A stretch of 64,000 nucleotides of DNA from Burkholderiaceae bacterium (lineage in GTDB: Bacteria > Pseudomonadota > Gammaproteobacteria > Burkholderiales > Burkholderiaceae_A). Where the stretch lies: contig JAGYIP010000005.1 of NCBI GenBank assembly GCA_018402635.1, positions 434,001-498,000 on the forward strand. Direction: 5' to 3'. Position numbers and translations under genes: made by a program. A model generated the notes under the pieces. It did no database searches. It worked only from the letters and a program-made list of their open reading frames with translations, and had not been told where the DNA came from. Numbering within the stretch: position 1 is the first letter of the stretch; the number at the start of each line of letters is the position of its first letter. Below are positions 1 through 9,647 of the stretch, piece by piece.

Positions 1-718
1 GATCGCCCACAACCAAGCCCGCCATAATGGGAGCAAATTTTTCTTCGGCAAGCGAATCAAAAATGACTGCCCGAATAGCATGCCGCAGACGATCGACCTG
101 AGTGCTAAAGGCATCGGACAACGTAAGTTCGTAGCCCTGCTGAACCCTCACCGCAGACTTCACGCTGCCTGTGGCCTGCATGCGGTTTTCAAACATCCAG
201 GTCTCAAAATCAAAGCCCGTGAAGTTCACTGGCCCTGATGCCGGACGAAGTCGAAGCTCAGCCCGATAAAAATCACCCGGTGCAAGACGTTCGGGAAGTT
301 TCTCGCCCAGCCAGCTTAGGCTTGCATCAAACCGTTTGAAGGCCAGCCCTTCGGACTCAACAGCAGCAACCTGCGCCTGAAACTGCCACCGGGCGGGCCT
401 TGCAGGGCCTGCCGGTTCAAAGACTGGAAGATCAAGCACCAGTAGATCAACGACAACAGGCCCCTCAAACAGCTGGGCCGGTGGGGCCTGATCCAGAATG
501 GCCTGCACACGAACGCCGGTATAGGCCGCAGCAAAAAAAAGTGAGGCGAGTAGAACAAAAACACCAAAGAGCCGGCGCGCAGCGACAAGCCAGGCAAGAA
601 AAAAGCTCGCAAGCGCAAGACCAAAAAGAGGTGCTGAGAGGTCGTGGGGAGCCCATTGCAAATAGCCCACAACGCCAAGCAGCACCGACAGCGCAAGGCT
701 GTAGACACTTAGCAGCAC
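1..718 (-). CDS. comEC: ComEC/Rec2 DNA-uptake channel, N-terminal part (runs off the window)
   Basis: Open for about 239 codons on the minus strand to the window edge, with no stop. The N-terminus has several hydrophobic segments (residues about 1-65), followed by a soluble domain with GFDFETWMFE, then ATGSVKSA and, at the edge, APIMAGLVVGD. These match the N-terminal region of ComEC, the inner-membrane channel that passes single-stranded DNA during natural transformation. The channel core and the metallo-beta-lactamase-like domain lie outside the window. No ATG fits; the first start is GTG at 718, nine bases after the tatD stop and without a clear Shine-Dalgarno. Last gene seen of the lolC-lolD-tatD-comEC run. 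Family call by recognition; start uncertain. Confidence 0.8.
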   Translation of the reverse strand, partial: MLLSVYSLALSVLLGVVGYLQWAPHDLSAPLFGLALASFFLAWLVAARRLFGVFVLLASLFFAAAYTGVRVQAILDQAPPAQLFEGPVVVDLLVLDLPVFEPAGPARPARWQFQAQVAAVESEGLAFKRFDASLSWLGEKLPERLAPGDFYRAELRLRPASGPVNFTGFDFETWMFENRMQATGSVKSAVRVQQGYELTLSDAFSTQVDRLRHAIRAVIFDSLAEEKFAPIMAGLVVGD

Positions 719-727
719 GACAGCGAA

Positions 728-1508
728 CTAGAAAAAAATGCTTAAGCGGGGCAGGGCTCGTAAGGCATTCGCGCTTGAGGCTCTCTCAACATCCTCAATG
801 CAGCAGCCTCGAAGGCCCGCCATGCACTGCGCAATGCCTACGATCTCTTTGGGCTGATTCGGCTCGTCCTTCGGTAGCCATTCGGGTCGAATGTCCGGAC
901 TGTCTGTCTCAAGCACCCAGTCATCCTCAGACAGCCAAGAGGCAAGATGACGAATGCGCAGAGCACGGGTGTAGGTGCTTGGCGCCACCAAAGCCTAGAA
1001 CGATTCCCTGAGCGACATAGGCCTGGGCCTGTTGCTCGCTTCCATTAAAGGCATGGGCAATACCTTGACGAATTCCAAAACGACGAAGACCGGCTAAAAC
1101 CTGGTCTTGGGCCTTGCGAACATGCAAGACAACGGGAAGCTCGTAATGACGAGCGAGTCGAAGTTGTTCAATAAAGAAATGGTTCATACGGTCTTGTCGC
1201 AGTCCTTGGTCGAAGAGATCAAGGCCAATCTCCCCCACACCAAGAAGACGCGGGTCGGCATGATGGGCCTCGAGCTGATTCTTAAGCAGCTCCAAGGCCT
1301 GCTCTTCTAGACCATTGACCGAACAGGGGTGAAGCCCAAGGCAGTAGCCAACGCCTGGGAGCGAATGGGCGAGTTCACGCACAGCCTCGAAATTACTGGG
1401 TTCGACAGCCGGGACAACAATTGCACCGACACCCTGCAGGCGAGCCTGCTCAGCCTGCTGCGCGGGCTGGGGCAGAAAATCGAGATGGCAATGGGTATCG
1501 ACAAACAT
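728..1508 (-). CDS. tatD: TatD-family metal-dependent DNase (one frameshift)
   Basis: TatD amidohydrolase-fold nuclease, about 259 residues once corrected. Metal ligands are visible: THCHLD at residues 5-10, GEIGLD at about 92-97, histidines in VVLHVRK and IAHAFNG, and ETDSP near the C-terminus. The frame breaks near 979-980: the upstream frame reads VLGFGGA and then loses homology, while the next frame continues STYTRALRIRHLASWL. Removing one base restores GFGGASTYTRALRIR, so this is a one-base insertion. Sits between lolD (19-base gap) and comEC. TatD proteins are 3'-5' exonucleases linked to repair. Sequencing error or a real mutation cannot be told apart here. Confidence 0.85.
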
Positions 1509-1527
1509 GGTTGCCGCCCAACAAGGG

Positions 1528-2239
1528 CTAGGCCTGCAAAGGGCTTTTTGCGGGAAGGCTTGCCATGGCAAAGCGCTGATCGCAACGGTTTGCAAAGTGA
1601 AGGTCGTGGGTGACGATAACCAGACCCGCCTGGGACTCGCGACAACGGTCGACAAGTAGCTCAAAAACCCGCTCTGCAGTGTCGCGATCGAGGTTACCCG
1701 TTGGCTCATCGGCAAGGACAAGCGAGGGCGCGTTAACAAGCGCACGTGCAATGGCGACACGCTGGCGCTCACCACCCGAGAGCCTGGAGGGAGGGTGGTC
1801 AAGCCGGCTTTCCAGACCAACCCGCCCAAGCCAGTCGCTCGCCTGCTTCATGGCCGTTAGCCTTGGCTCTCGTCGAATTAGCAGGGGCATGGCCACATTC
1901 TCAAGTGCCGAGCATTCCTCAAGCAGATGATGGAACTGGTAGACAAAACCAAGCTTTTGGTTTCTTAGTAGCGTTCGTCTGGGCATCTGTAAGCTCGTAG
2001 ATGGACTGACCCTCAATAAAGACCTGACCCGAGGTTGGTTTATCGAGGCCACCAAGCAGATGCAGCAAGGTGCTCTTGCCAACTCCCGAGGGCCCAATGA
2101 CGGCAAGGCTTTGGCCCGCCGCAAGCTCCAGACTTAAATCTTCGAAGGGCACGACCTCACGAGGGCCATCGGAATACCGGCGGGTCAGGCCCACAGCGCG
2201 AAGGACTGGGACGCCTGGCAGCCCGGGGTCTTTAGTCAT
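1528..2239 (-). CDS. lolD: LolD, ATPase of the lipoprotein-releasing ABC transporter (one frameshift)
   Basis: ATPase that drives LolCE to release lipoproteins from the inner membrane to LolA; about 236 residues when corrected. Walker [10 protein letters not shown] at residues 49-57, signature [10 protein letters not shown] and Walker [11 protein letters not shown] are present. The frame breaks near 1978: the first frame reads YELTDAQ and then nonsense, and the second continues [19 protein letters not shown], the expected Q-loop region. Deleting one base joins them exactly. The ATG at 2239 overlaps the end of lolC by eight bases. LolD is normally essential, so the frameshift is more likely an error in the sequence than a dead gene. 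Confidence 0.9.
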
Positions 2240-3470
2240 AGCGAAGGGCCTCGGCGGGGTCGATAACCGAGGCACGCCAGCTGGGATAGAGCGTTGCCAA
2301 GAAGGAGAGAACCAGCGCGGTTGGACCAATGGCCAGAACGTCCTGCCACTGAAGATCGGATGGCAGGCTTTCAATAAGGTAGATGCCCTTCGGTAGAAGC
2401 TGGAACCCAAAGGCATGCTCCACAGCCCCAACAATGGAGTCAATATAGACAGCACCCAATACGCCCAGCAGGAGCCCAAAGCCCACACCCAGCAGCCCCA
2501 GGAAGGCCCCCTGAATAACAAAAATGGCCATCACAGAGCCTCGGCTTGCACCAACGGTTCTCAGAATGGCAATGTCGGAACGCTTGTCCATGACGGTCAT
2601 GACCAGCATGGAAACAAGATTAAATGCAGCCACAGCAATAATGAGCATCAAAATAATGAACATCATGCGCTTCTCAATTTGAACGGCTGCAAACCAGTTC
2701 CGATTCTCTAGAGTCCAGTCGCGCACGATGGCCCCATTGGGCACTCTGGACTCAAGCTCAATGCGCACAAAAGGAGCCTCATGCATATCCGACAGGCGAG
2801 CACGCAGCCCCTCGGTCACCTGATTTCGAAAGAACCGGCTTGCATCGCTTTGATGAATAAAAACAAGCGAGGAGTCGTACTCGAAGTGGCCCGAACTAAA
2901 AAGCGCGACAAGCTGGAACGCCTTCATTCGAGGTAAGACACCGGCTGGACCCGAGGCCGGGTCGGCGGTCACCATCATGACCGAATCCCCCAAGGAGAGA
3001 TTCAAGGAAAGCGCAAGGTCACGGCCCATGACAAGGCCAAAACGGCCCGACTCAAGCGAGCCTAGTTCACCGGCAACAAGCTGGCTTAAGGCAGGACTTA
3101 CCGCAGGCTCAACCGCTGGATCGACGCCTCGCACCATCACGCCGCGAATCTGATCTCCAGCAGAAAGCATGGCCTGGCCCACGACGAAGGGGGCTGTGGC
3201 CAAAACCTTCGGATGAGCAGAAAGCGTCTGGCTCACAGCAGGCCAGTCAACATTGCGCTCCGGCAGGCTTATGACCTCAAGGTGCGAGAGCACACCAAGC
3301 ATACGGTCGCGCACCTCCTTCTGAAAACCATTCATCACAGAGAGAACGATGATGAGGGCGGCAACGCCAAGCGCAATTCCCACCGTAGCGAGCGCGGAAA
3401 TGAAACTAACGAATCGGGAGCTGCGTCCCGAACGTATGTAACGAAGCCCTAAAAGTAGTTCATACGGCAT
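2232..3470 (-). CDS. lolC: LolC/LolE-family lipoprotein-releasing permease
   Basis: Inner-membrane subunit of the LolCDE transporter, 412 residues. It has the family layout: one membrane segment near residues 20-45 (FVSFISALATVGIALGVAAL), a large periplasmic domain, then three membrane segments after about 265, with the FtsX-type motif KRSDIAILRTVGAS and the C-terminal end DPAEALRYD. In Burkholderiales a single LolC/E-type gene often serves, as here, where no second permease is visible. Start at the ATG at 3470 (PYELLLGLRYIRSGR); a longer reading upstream has no homology and would overlap the divergent gene at 3498. First gene of the leftward operon. Confidence 0.92.
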   Translation of the reverse strand: MPYELLLGLRYIRSGRSSRFVSFISALATVGIALGVAALIIVLSVMNGFQKEVRDRMLGVLSHLEVISLPERNVDWPAVSQTLSAHPKVLATAPFVVGQAMLSAGDQIRGVMVRGVDPAVEPAVSPALSQLVAGELGSLESGRFGLVMGRDLALSLNLSLGDSVMMVTADPASGPAGVLPRMKAFQLVALFSSGHFEYDSSLVFIHQSDASRFFRNQVTEGLRARLSDMHEAPFVRIELESRVPNGAIVRDWTLENRNWFAAVQIEKRMMFIILMLIIAVAAFNLVSMLVMTVMDKRSDIAILRTVGASRGSVMAIFVIQGAFLGLLGVGFGLLLGVLGAVYIDSIVGAVEHAFGFQLLPKGIYLIESLPSDLQWQDVLAIGPTALVLSFLATLYPSWRASVIDPAEALRYD

Positions 3471-3497
3471 GGCCTGCAGTTTGCCATACTGAAGCTC

Positions 3498-4755
3498 ATG
3501 ACCTTTGCTTCCCCCGGCTCCGGCCACGATCAAATCAAAAAACTTGCCCGCCTCATCGACCAGGCAGGTTCCATTCTTGTGGTTGATGCCGCACTAATTA
3601 GTCCGTCCGAACGCGAGCAGATCGAGCGGGCGAGCCGTGGCGAAACGCAATTGTTCAATGCAATGGCCCAGTGGGACCCGCAGTTGCATGCGATGCTTGC
3701 CGAGCTGAGCTTAAAGTCGCAGGGCTGGGGCAGCCTTCAGCACCCCCCTGACTACCCGAAGCCCGCTTATGCTGCCCTGTTTGAGGCCAGCCTTCGCGAA
3801 CTTGGCCTGCTTGCCTCGCAGCAGCCACCGCCTTGGGCCTATTGGCAGGCCATGGCTGAAGGCCTTGCCGCCGAGCCCCAGAGGCACTGGCTGGCCGTTG
3901 AGCCCTGTCAGTGGCTTGTATCAACCCAAGAGGTTCAGCTACGGCTGTGTCGCCCGCATCAGCCACTGAGCCCCCAGCTTGTTGAAACAATCAAGGCCGC
4001 GCTTGATTGGCTTGATGCCAGCCTTGTCCTTAGCCCATCGGGTCGCGCCTACCTTGGTTTTGAGAAGCCCTTTGACCTGCAATCGGCATGGCCCGAGACC
4101 CTGGAGGGGCTTGGAGCCGATGGCTTTCTGCCACAAGGCAGTCAGGCCGGCGACTGGCGACGGTTCGTGACCGAGCTTGAGATGGCCCTTGCCATGACTC
4201 CCGACTCAAGCGACACCCAAAGCCTCTGGCCCTGGGGAATGGGGGCGCCCTTGGCTTCTGGCTCACCGGTTGCATTCGAAAAGAACACGGGCGCAGAAGA
4301 ATCGGGCTCTGCCCTCTTTCACTCCGCCGGCCTTACCAACGCACCCCTGCCGCTTCAGGGCCTGCATCAGTGGCTCGCGGGCCAGGGCCAACGGTTCAAC
4401 ATGGAATGGCGATCCTTTAAAAAAGTGCAGAGTGTTGAGGACTGGCTTGCCGAATGGGCTTTACTCTTGGCAGACATCCAAGCCTTGAGACGTCGCTGCA
4501 TGGCAGCCAACGGCCAGCCCGCAAGACCTTGGGCGGTGCTTTTGCAGGACCAATGGTCGTATAAGCTTTACGTGCAGCCTGAGGGCAGAGGCAGGCACGA
4601 CAGCTCAGCCTTTCCAAGTCATGGTCGGGCTAATCGCAAGTCTTCGGGGTCTGACCCAAAGCTTCTTCGCATCCCAGGGCGGTATAGGCAAAAAGAACCA
4701 TCCGCTGCTGAAGTTGCTTCAGCTTGCAAGCTGGGACGATGGAAATACAGGCTGA
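3498..4755 (+). CDS. RpfE-type / phosphoglycerate-mutase-like protein (one frameshift)
   Basis: Resembles the RpfE-type proteins of Burkholderiales and Xanthomonas, which lie beside recJ-prfB-lysS and are often labelled phosphoglycerate-mutase-like; the biochemical role is not known. Recognisable parts are HWLAVEPCQW, then LPQGSQAGDWRRFVTELEMA and SLWPWGMG, the conserved core. Near 4583-4585 the reading frame degrades; removing one G restores AEAGTTAQPFQVMVGLIASL and a stop at 4753-4755, four bases before recJ. The uncorrected frame runs on to 4763. The annotated ATG lies only 27 bases from the divergent lolC start; GTG at 3579 (VVDAALISPSE) is a plausible alternative. Family call moderate. 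Confidence 0.6.
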
Positions 4756-4759
4756 GCCC

Positions 4760-6514
4760 ATGAAGCACCAAGAGCGTCAGCAGAACCAAGAGCTTTTTAC
4801 AAGCCTTCTGGCCAGCGGCTGCCCCGAGTTGTTGGCAAACTGCCTCGCACGTCGCAGCATTCACTGCGCAGAGGACCAGGCCATTCAGCTTAGCCGTCTT
4901 CCACCCGCACGAGGCCTCAAAGACATGGAAGCTGCGAGTCAACGGGTGCTCTTGGCGATTGATCGCGCCGAACCCATTGTTGTGGTGGGCGACTACGATG
5001 CCGATGGGGCAACCGCCACTGCAACGCTTGTGCTTGGTCTTCGGCGTATGGGTGCTGTCTGCCATTTTGTCGTGCCCGATCGATTTCGTCTTGGCTACGG
5101 ACTCTCGCGGGCACTTATTGAAGAACTGCTTACACAGACCCGCAAGACCAATACCCAGCCCAGGCTCATCATTACCGTTGACAACGGCATTAACGCCGTC
5201 GAGGCGGTGGCCTATGCGAAGTCTGAAGGCCTTGAGGTGATTGTTACCGACCATCATCTTCCGGGAGCCCAGCTACCCGACTGCCTGGTGGTGGATCCAC
5301 ATCGCGAGGACTGCAGCTTCCCCTTTAAGACCATTGCCGGCGTTGGCCTTGCCTTCTATCTGCTTATTGCTGTCAGGACGCTTCTTATTAAGACAAAGCC
5401 CGAGGCTCAGCCTGCCCGAATTGATGATCTTCTTGCGCTTGTTGCTATGGGTACGGTCGCAGACCTTGTAAGGCTTTGCGCAGATAACCGTCGGCTTGTG
5501 CAGCAAGGCCTGGTTCGGCTGCGCCAAGGTATTGCACCCTTAGGGCTTTTAGCCATGTTCGAGGCTGCAGGCCGGGATGCAAGCCAGGCAGTCGCCAACG
5601 ACTTTGGCTTTGCGATTGCTCCAATGCTCAATGCTGCCGGGCGGCTCACCGAGATGTCGCTTGGTATTTATTGCCTTATGGAAGCCGACCCAGCACGCGC
5701 GAAGACCATGGCCGAAGAACTGCGAGAGCTTAACCAGGCGCGCAAACGCATTCAACAAGAGCAGTCCGAGCAGGCCTTGGCCATGGCGCAGCTGATGCTT
5801 AACAAGGCTCCAGAATCCAATTTACTGGTTGTCAGTCATGCCGACTGGCACGAGGGCATTGTGGGTCTTATTGCGAGCCGGTTAAAAGAGCGCTGGGGGG
5901 TGCCTGTGTTTGCATTCGCCCCCTCCCGTGAAAACCCAGACCTTCTTAAGGGCTCGGGAAGATCGGTGGGTGGAATTCATCTTCGCGACTGCCTGGCCCG
6001 AGTCGATAGCCTTGAGCCAGGTCTCTTGGATCGTTTCGGAGGGCATGCCATGGCTGCAGGACTCACGCTTGAACGCAACCGGCTCGAGGCCTTCAACCAA
6101 CGCCTTACCCAGGCCGTGAAGGGGTTGTACGAAAACTCTGAAGCGTTACTTGCCAAGGGCTGCCTTCTAACCGACGGAGAACTGCGGGCGGATCAGCTCT
6201 GCCTCGAGAGCGCGCTTGCCCTTGAAGATCAGGTCTGGGGTCAAGGCTTTGAGCCTCCCCTCTTCGAAAACCACTTTCAGGTCTTGCATCAACGACCCTT
6301 GAAAGAGCGTCATCAAAGGCTTCGCCTTGGCCTTCTTAAGAAAACGGGCGAGCCTTGGGCGGGCGAACCGCTTGAGGCCATTTGGTTTAATGCGCCCCCT
6401 GCAGTGGAGACCATGCTGCATCTTGCCTACCGGCTGGGCGTTAACCGCTTCCGTGGCTGGCCCGAGCTGCAGCTTGAGGTCGTCGCCGATCTCAGAAATG
6501 AGCAGTTACAATAG
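4760..6514 (+). CDS. recJ: RecJ, single-strand-specific 5'-3' exonuclease
   Basis: DHH-family exonuclease of recombination and mismatch repair, 584 residues, normal for RecJ. Catalytic motifs are in order: VVVGDYDADGATATATLVLG (motif I), ITVDNGINAVEA, VTDHHLPG (DHH, motif III), and in the DHHA1 half HEGIVGLIASRLKE, KGSGRSVGGIHLRD and FGGHAMAAGLTLE. The start is set at the ATG at 4760 (KHQERQQNQELF); translation from upstream would extend into the preceding gene. It follows the RpfE-type gene by four bases after frameshift correction and precedes prfB by five bases, so the genes are likely cotranscribed. Confidence 0.95.
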   Translation: MKHQERQQNQELFTSLLASGCPELLANCLARRSIHCAEDQAIQLSRLPPARGLKDMEAASQRVLLAIDRAEPIVVVGDYDADGATATATLVLGLRRMGAVCHFVVPDRFRLGYGLSRALIEELLTQTRKTNTQPRLIITVDNGINAVEAVAYAKSEGLEVIVTDHHLPGAQLPDCLVVDPHREDCSFPFKTIAGVGLAFYLLIAVRTLLIKTKPEAQPARIDDLLALVAMGTVADLVRLCADNRRLVQQGLVRLRQGIAPLGLLAMFEAAGRDASQAVANDFGFAIAPMLNAAGRLTEMSLGIYCLMEADPARAKTMAEELRELNQARKRIQQEQSEQALAMAQLMLNKAPESNLLVVSHADWHEGIVGLIASRLKERWGVPVFAFAPSRENPDLLKGSGRSVGGIHLRDCLARVDSLEPGLLDRFGGHAMAAGLTLERNRLEAFNQRLTQAVKGLYENSEALLAKGCLLTDGELRADQLCLESALALEDQVWGQGFEPPLFENHFQVLHQRPLKERHQRLRLGLLKKTGEPWAGEPLEAIWFNAPPAVETMLHLAYRLGVNRFRGWPELQLEVVADLRNEQLQ

Positions 6515-6519
6515 TGTCC

Positions 6520-7624
6520 ATGGATGCCGAAAAAAGAAACGCCCTCGCCTCTCAGCTCGAGAACATCAAAGCCCGTCTGACCGACCTTCGGAGGTTTCTT
6601 TGACTTCGATAAAAAGTCACAGCGTCTTGAAGAAGTTGTTCGTCTAAGCGAAGACCCCAGCCTCTGGAGCGATCGAAAGAAATCGCTTGAACTTAGCCAA
6701 GAGCGTAAGGCACTTGAAAACGTTGTAATCACGCTTCGCGAGCTCGAGGCTGATCTCATGGCAAGCATCGAGCTCTTTGAGCTTGCCCAGGACGAGCTCG
6801 ACAACGAGACACTCGCCTCCGTTGCAGACGATGCCCTTCGCCTGGAATCGGGCGTGGCGGCTCTGGAATTTCGGCGCATGTTTTCCAATCCTGCTGACCC
6901 ACTGAATTGCTTTGTTGATATTCAGGCTGGGGCAGGAGGCACCGAGGCCTGTGACTGGGCCTCCATGCTGCTGCGGCAGTACCTTCGTTACTGCGAGAAC
7001 AAAGGCTTTAAAACCGAACTGCTTGAGGAGTCTGAGGGCGATGTTGCGGGCATTAAGTCAGCCACCCTTAAGGTGAACGGCGACTATGCCTTTGGCTTTC
7101 TGCGAACAGAAACAGGGGTGCACCGACTTGTTCGTAAATCGCCCTTCGATTCCAGCGGGGGCCGCCACACCTCGTTTGCCTCCCTTTTTGTCTACCCCGA
7201 GGTTGATGACTCGTTTGAGGTAGATATCAACCCCGCAGACGTTCGCATCGACACCTACAGAGCCTCGGGTGCGGGCGGTCAGCACATCAATAAGACCGAC
7301 TCTGCCGTTCGCATGACCCACATACCCACCGGAATTGTTGTGCAGTGTCAGAACGACCGATCGCAGCACCGAAACCGCGATGAGGCCTGGAAGATGCTGA
7401 AGTCAAGGCTTTTTGAGCACGAGATGCGCAAACGCATGGCAGAGCAACAAAAGCTTGAGGACAGCAAGACCGATGTAGGCTGGGGCCATCAGATTCGCAG
7501 TTACGTTCTTGATCAGTCACGAATCAAAGACCTACGAACAGGCGTTGAAATTTCAAACACTCAGAAAGTTCTTGATGGTGACCTCGATCCTTTCATCGAG
7601 GCAAGCCTAAAACATGGGCTGTGA
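6520..7624 (+). CDS. prfB: Peptide chain release factor 2 with programmed +1 frameshift
   Basis: RF2, which terminates at UGA and UAA; 367 residues. The first frame (ATG at 6520) reads 27 codons to an in-frame TGA at 6601-6603 in the context TTT CTT TGA C; the +1 frame continues [19 protein letters not shown]. The SPF anticodon-like tripeptide is in [17 protein letters not shown] and the peptidyl-hydrolysis GGQ in [16 protein letters not shown]. This is the well-known autoregulatory frameshift and not an error. lysS follows after about 100 bases, the usual prfB-lysS pairing. The start overlaps no upstream gene: recJ stops at 6514. Confidence 0.97.
6589..6604 (+). promoter_or_regulatory. prfB programmed-frameshift signal
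   Basis: CGGAGG at 6589-6594 is a Shine-Dalgarno-like element three bases upstream of the slippery CTT (6598-6600), followed by TGA and then C at 6604. This matches the established RF2 autoregulation element: when RF2 is scarce, slow UGA recognition and the internal Shine-Dalgarno promote a +1 slip from CTT to TTT. Confidence 0.93.
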
Positions 7625-7726
7625 AGGTCCAACCCAAAAGCATTTATTTATCCATAAAACGCCTGCAGCTTTTCTCCCCTGCCCCATTTCTCTCAGCCAT
7701 TACCACTGCCACTGCCATTGCCCACC

Positions 7727-9280
7727 ATGACCCAGCCCGCCCAGCCCGATAACCACGACCAGACATCTTCAACCCCACAGGCCCAGGACGAAAACCAGCT
7801 CATAGCAGAGCGTCGTCAAAAGCTTGCCGCTATTCGTGCCAAGGGTGGGCCAGCCTTTCCTAACGATGCAAACCCAAGCCACCGTGCGGCCCAACTTCTT
7901 AAGAGCTACGAGAGTCACTCCCGTGAGGACCTTCAGGCAACGCCCGTTCAGGTTGTCATTGCCGGGCGCGTGATGTTGAAGCGTGTTCAGGGAAAGGCCA
8001 GTTTTTTAACCATTGCAGATAGCTCGGGGCGGCTTCAGCTTTACTTAAATGATGAAACGGTTGGAGAGAATAAACACGCCGAAGTCAAGCGCTACGACCT
8101 TGGCGATATTGTCGAGGCGGGCGGAGAATTATTTAAAACCATGAAGGGCGAGCTTTCTGTGCGTTGCCGCTCCATTCGCCTACTTACGAAAAGCCTGCGG
8201 CCTCTGCCGGATAAGTTTCATGGGCTTAGCGATACCGAGACGCGTTATCGCCAACGTTATGTTGATCTTCTTGTTAATGAAGAAACCCAGAAGACGTTTT
8301 TGGCACGCTCGGTGACGCTTACCAGCCTGCGTCAGTTCATGATCGAGCATCAGTTTTTAGAAGTAGAAACCCCCATGCTGCATCCAATTCCAGGTGGTGC
8401 GGCCGCCAAACCCTTTATCACCCATCACAACGCCTTAAGCCAGGACATGTACCTTCGCATTGCGCCCGAGCTTTACCTTAAGCGGCTTATTGTGGGCGGG
8501 TTCGAGCGTGTCTTTGAGGTTAATCGAAACTTCCGAAACGAAGGGCTAAGCCCACGCCATAATCCTGAGTTCACCATGATGGAGTTCTATGCGGCCTACA
8601 CGAACTACCAATGGCTAATGGACTTCACAGAACAAATGCTGCGCCAAGTGGCGAAGGCAGTTACAGGTTCGACCAGCATGCAGTACCAAGGTAAGTTGCT
8701 TGATTTCAGTAAACCATTTACCCGCCGCACCATTGTTCAAGCCATTGAAGAAAATGCGCCTGAGGTTGCAGGCCTTGACCTTCACAATGAAGAGAGTCTT
8801 CGCATGGAACTGCAGAAGCGAGGCGCTGACATAAAGGGGCCAGTTCTGTCGCGCGCTGGCATTGGGGCTCTGCAGCTTGCTCTGTTTGAAGAGGTTGCGG
8901 AATCTCGGCTCTGGAACCCAACCTTTATTGTTGATTATCCGGTTGAGGTCTCCCCGCTTGCCCGTGCCTCCGATTCCAACCCCAACATTACGGAAAGATT
9001 CGAGCTTTTCATTACAGGCCGCGAGATTGCAAACGGCTTTTCCGAGCTTAACGATGCCGAGGATCAGGCCGCGCGATTTCAGGCTCAGGTTGAGGCAAAG
9101 GAGGCGGGTGATGAAGAGGCTATGTTCTACGACGCCGACTACATTCGAGCCCTCGAGTACGGCATGCCCCCCACAGGCGGCTGCGGCATTGGCATTGATA
9201 GGCTCGTGATGCTTCTTACCGACAGCCCAAGCATCCGCGACGTCATCTTGTTCCCAGCTCTAAAACGCGAGGACGCCTAA
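7727..9280 (+). CDS. lysS: Lysyl-tRNA synthetase, class II
   Basis: Charges tRNA-Lys; 517 residues. The N-terminal OB-fold anticodon-binding domain runs to about residue 170 ([20 protein letters not shown]). The class II catalytic core follows: motif 1 around [20 protein letters not shown], motif 2 in [20 protein letters not shown] and motif 3 in [16 protein letters not shown]. The start is ATG at 7727; a TTG nine bases upstream is also in frame. The leader is pyrimidine-rich (repeats of CTGCC) and has no Shine-Dalgarno, so initiation may depend on other features. Converges with fdx, with only four bases between the genes. Confidence 0.96.
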   Translation: MTQPAQPDNHDQTSSTPQAQDENQLIAERRQKLAAIRAKGGPAFPNDANPSHRAAQLLKSYESHSREDLQATPVQVVIAGRVMLKRVQGKASFLTIADSSGRLQLYLNDETVGENKHAEVKRYDLGDIVEAGGELFKTMKGELSVRCRSIRLLTKSLRPLPDKFHGLSDTETRYRQRYVDLLVNEETQKTFLARSVTLTSLRQFMIEHQFLEVETPMLHPIPGGAAAKPFITHHNALSQDMYLRIAPELYLKRLIVGGFERVFEVNRNFRNEGLSPRHNPEFTMMEFYAAYTNYQWLMDFTEQMLRQVAKAVTGSTSMQYQGKLLDFSKPFTRRTIVQAIEENAPEVAGLDLHNEESLRMELQKRGADIKGPVLSRAGIGALQLALFEEVAESRLWNPTFIVDYPVEVSPLARASDSNPNITERFELFITGREIANGFSELNDAEDQAARFQAQVEAKEAGDEEAMFYDADYIRALEYGMPPTGGCGIGIDRLVMLLTDSPSIRDVILFPALKREDA

Positions 9281-9284
9281 AGAA

Positions 9285-9623
9285 TTAGTGGTTCTCGCGG
9301 GCATGGTTAATGGTGTAGCGAGGCAGTTCAACCTCGAGGTCGGTTGTGAAAAGCTGCACCTGGCAAGAAAGCCTTGACTGAGATGTTAGACCCCAGGCGC
9401 GATCAAGAAGATCGTCCTCATCTTCGGTGGATGGCTCCAGCGACTGAAAGCCCTTGCGCACAATGACATGGCAGGTTGTACAGGCCCGAGACAGCTCGCA
9501 GGCATGCTCAATTTCAATATGATTTTTCAACAGCAGCCTGCAAAGGTTTTCACCCGGCTCAGCCTCAAGGCTAGCCCCGTCGGGGCAGATGTCAGGGTGA
9601 GGAAGAATGGTTATTCGCGGCAT
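9285..9623 (-). CDS. fdx: ISC-type [2Fe-2S] ferredoxin
   Basis: Adrenodoxin-type ferredoxin that supplies electrons for Fe-S cluster assembly; 112 residues. Cluster cysteines follow the family pattern C-x5-C-x2-C with a distal cysteine: CELSRACTTC and then LSCQV. The C-terminus VELPRYTIN is typical of ISC ferredoxins. The start is placed at the ATG at 9623 (PRITILPHPDICPDG); five additional residues upstream are unlikely. It is the last gene of iscRSUA-hscBA-fdx, 24 bases after hscA. Confidence 0.95.
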   Translation of the reverse strand: MPRITILPHPDICPDGASLEAEPGENLCRLLLKNHIEIEHACELSRACTTCHVIVRKGFQSLEPSTEDEDDLLDRAWGLTSQSRLSCQVQLFTTDLEVELPRYTINHARENH

Positions 9624-9647
9624 ACCCAGGCTTTGCAAAAAATACGA

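Noticed and set aside
400-1011. Long plus-strand frame over comEC and tatD
   Set aside because: Shadow frame: composition is arginine/glutamine-rich with no homology, while the minus strand shows recognised genes.
6520-6603. prfB as one of the erroneous frameshifts
   Set aside because: The TGA context and internal Shine-Dalgarno are the known programmed signal.
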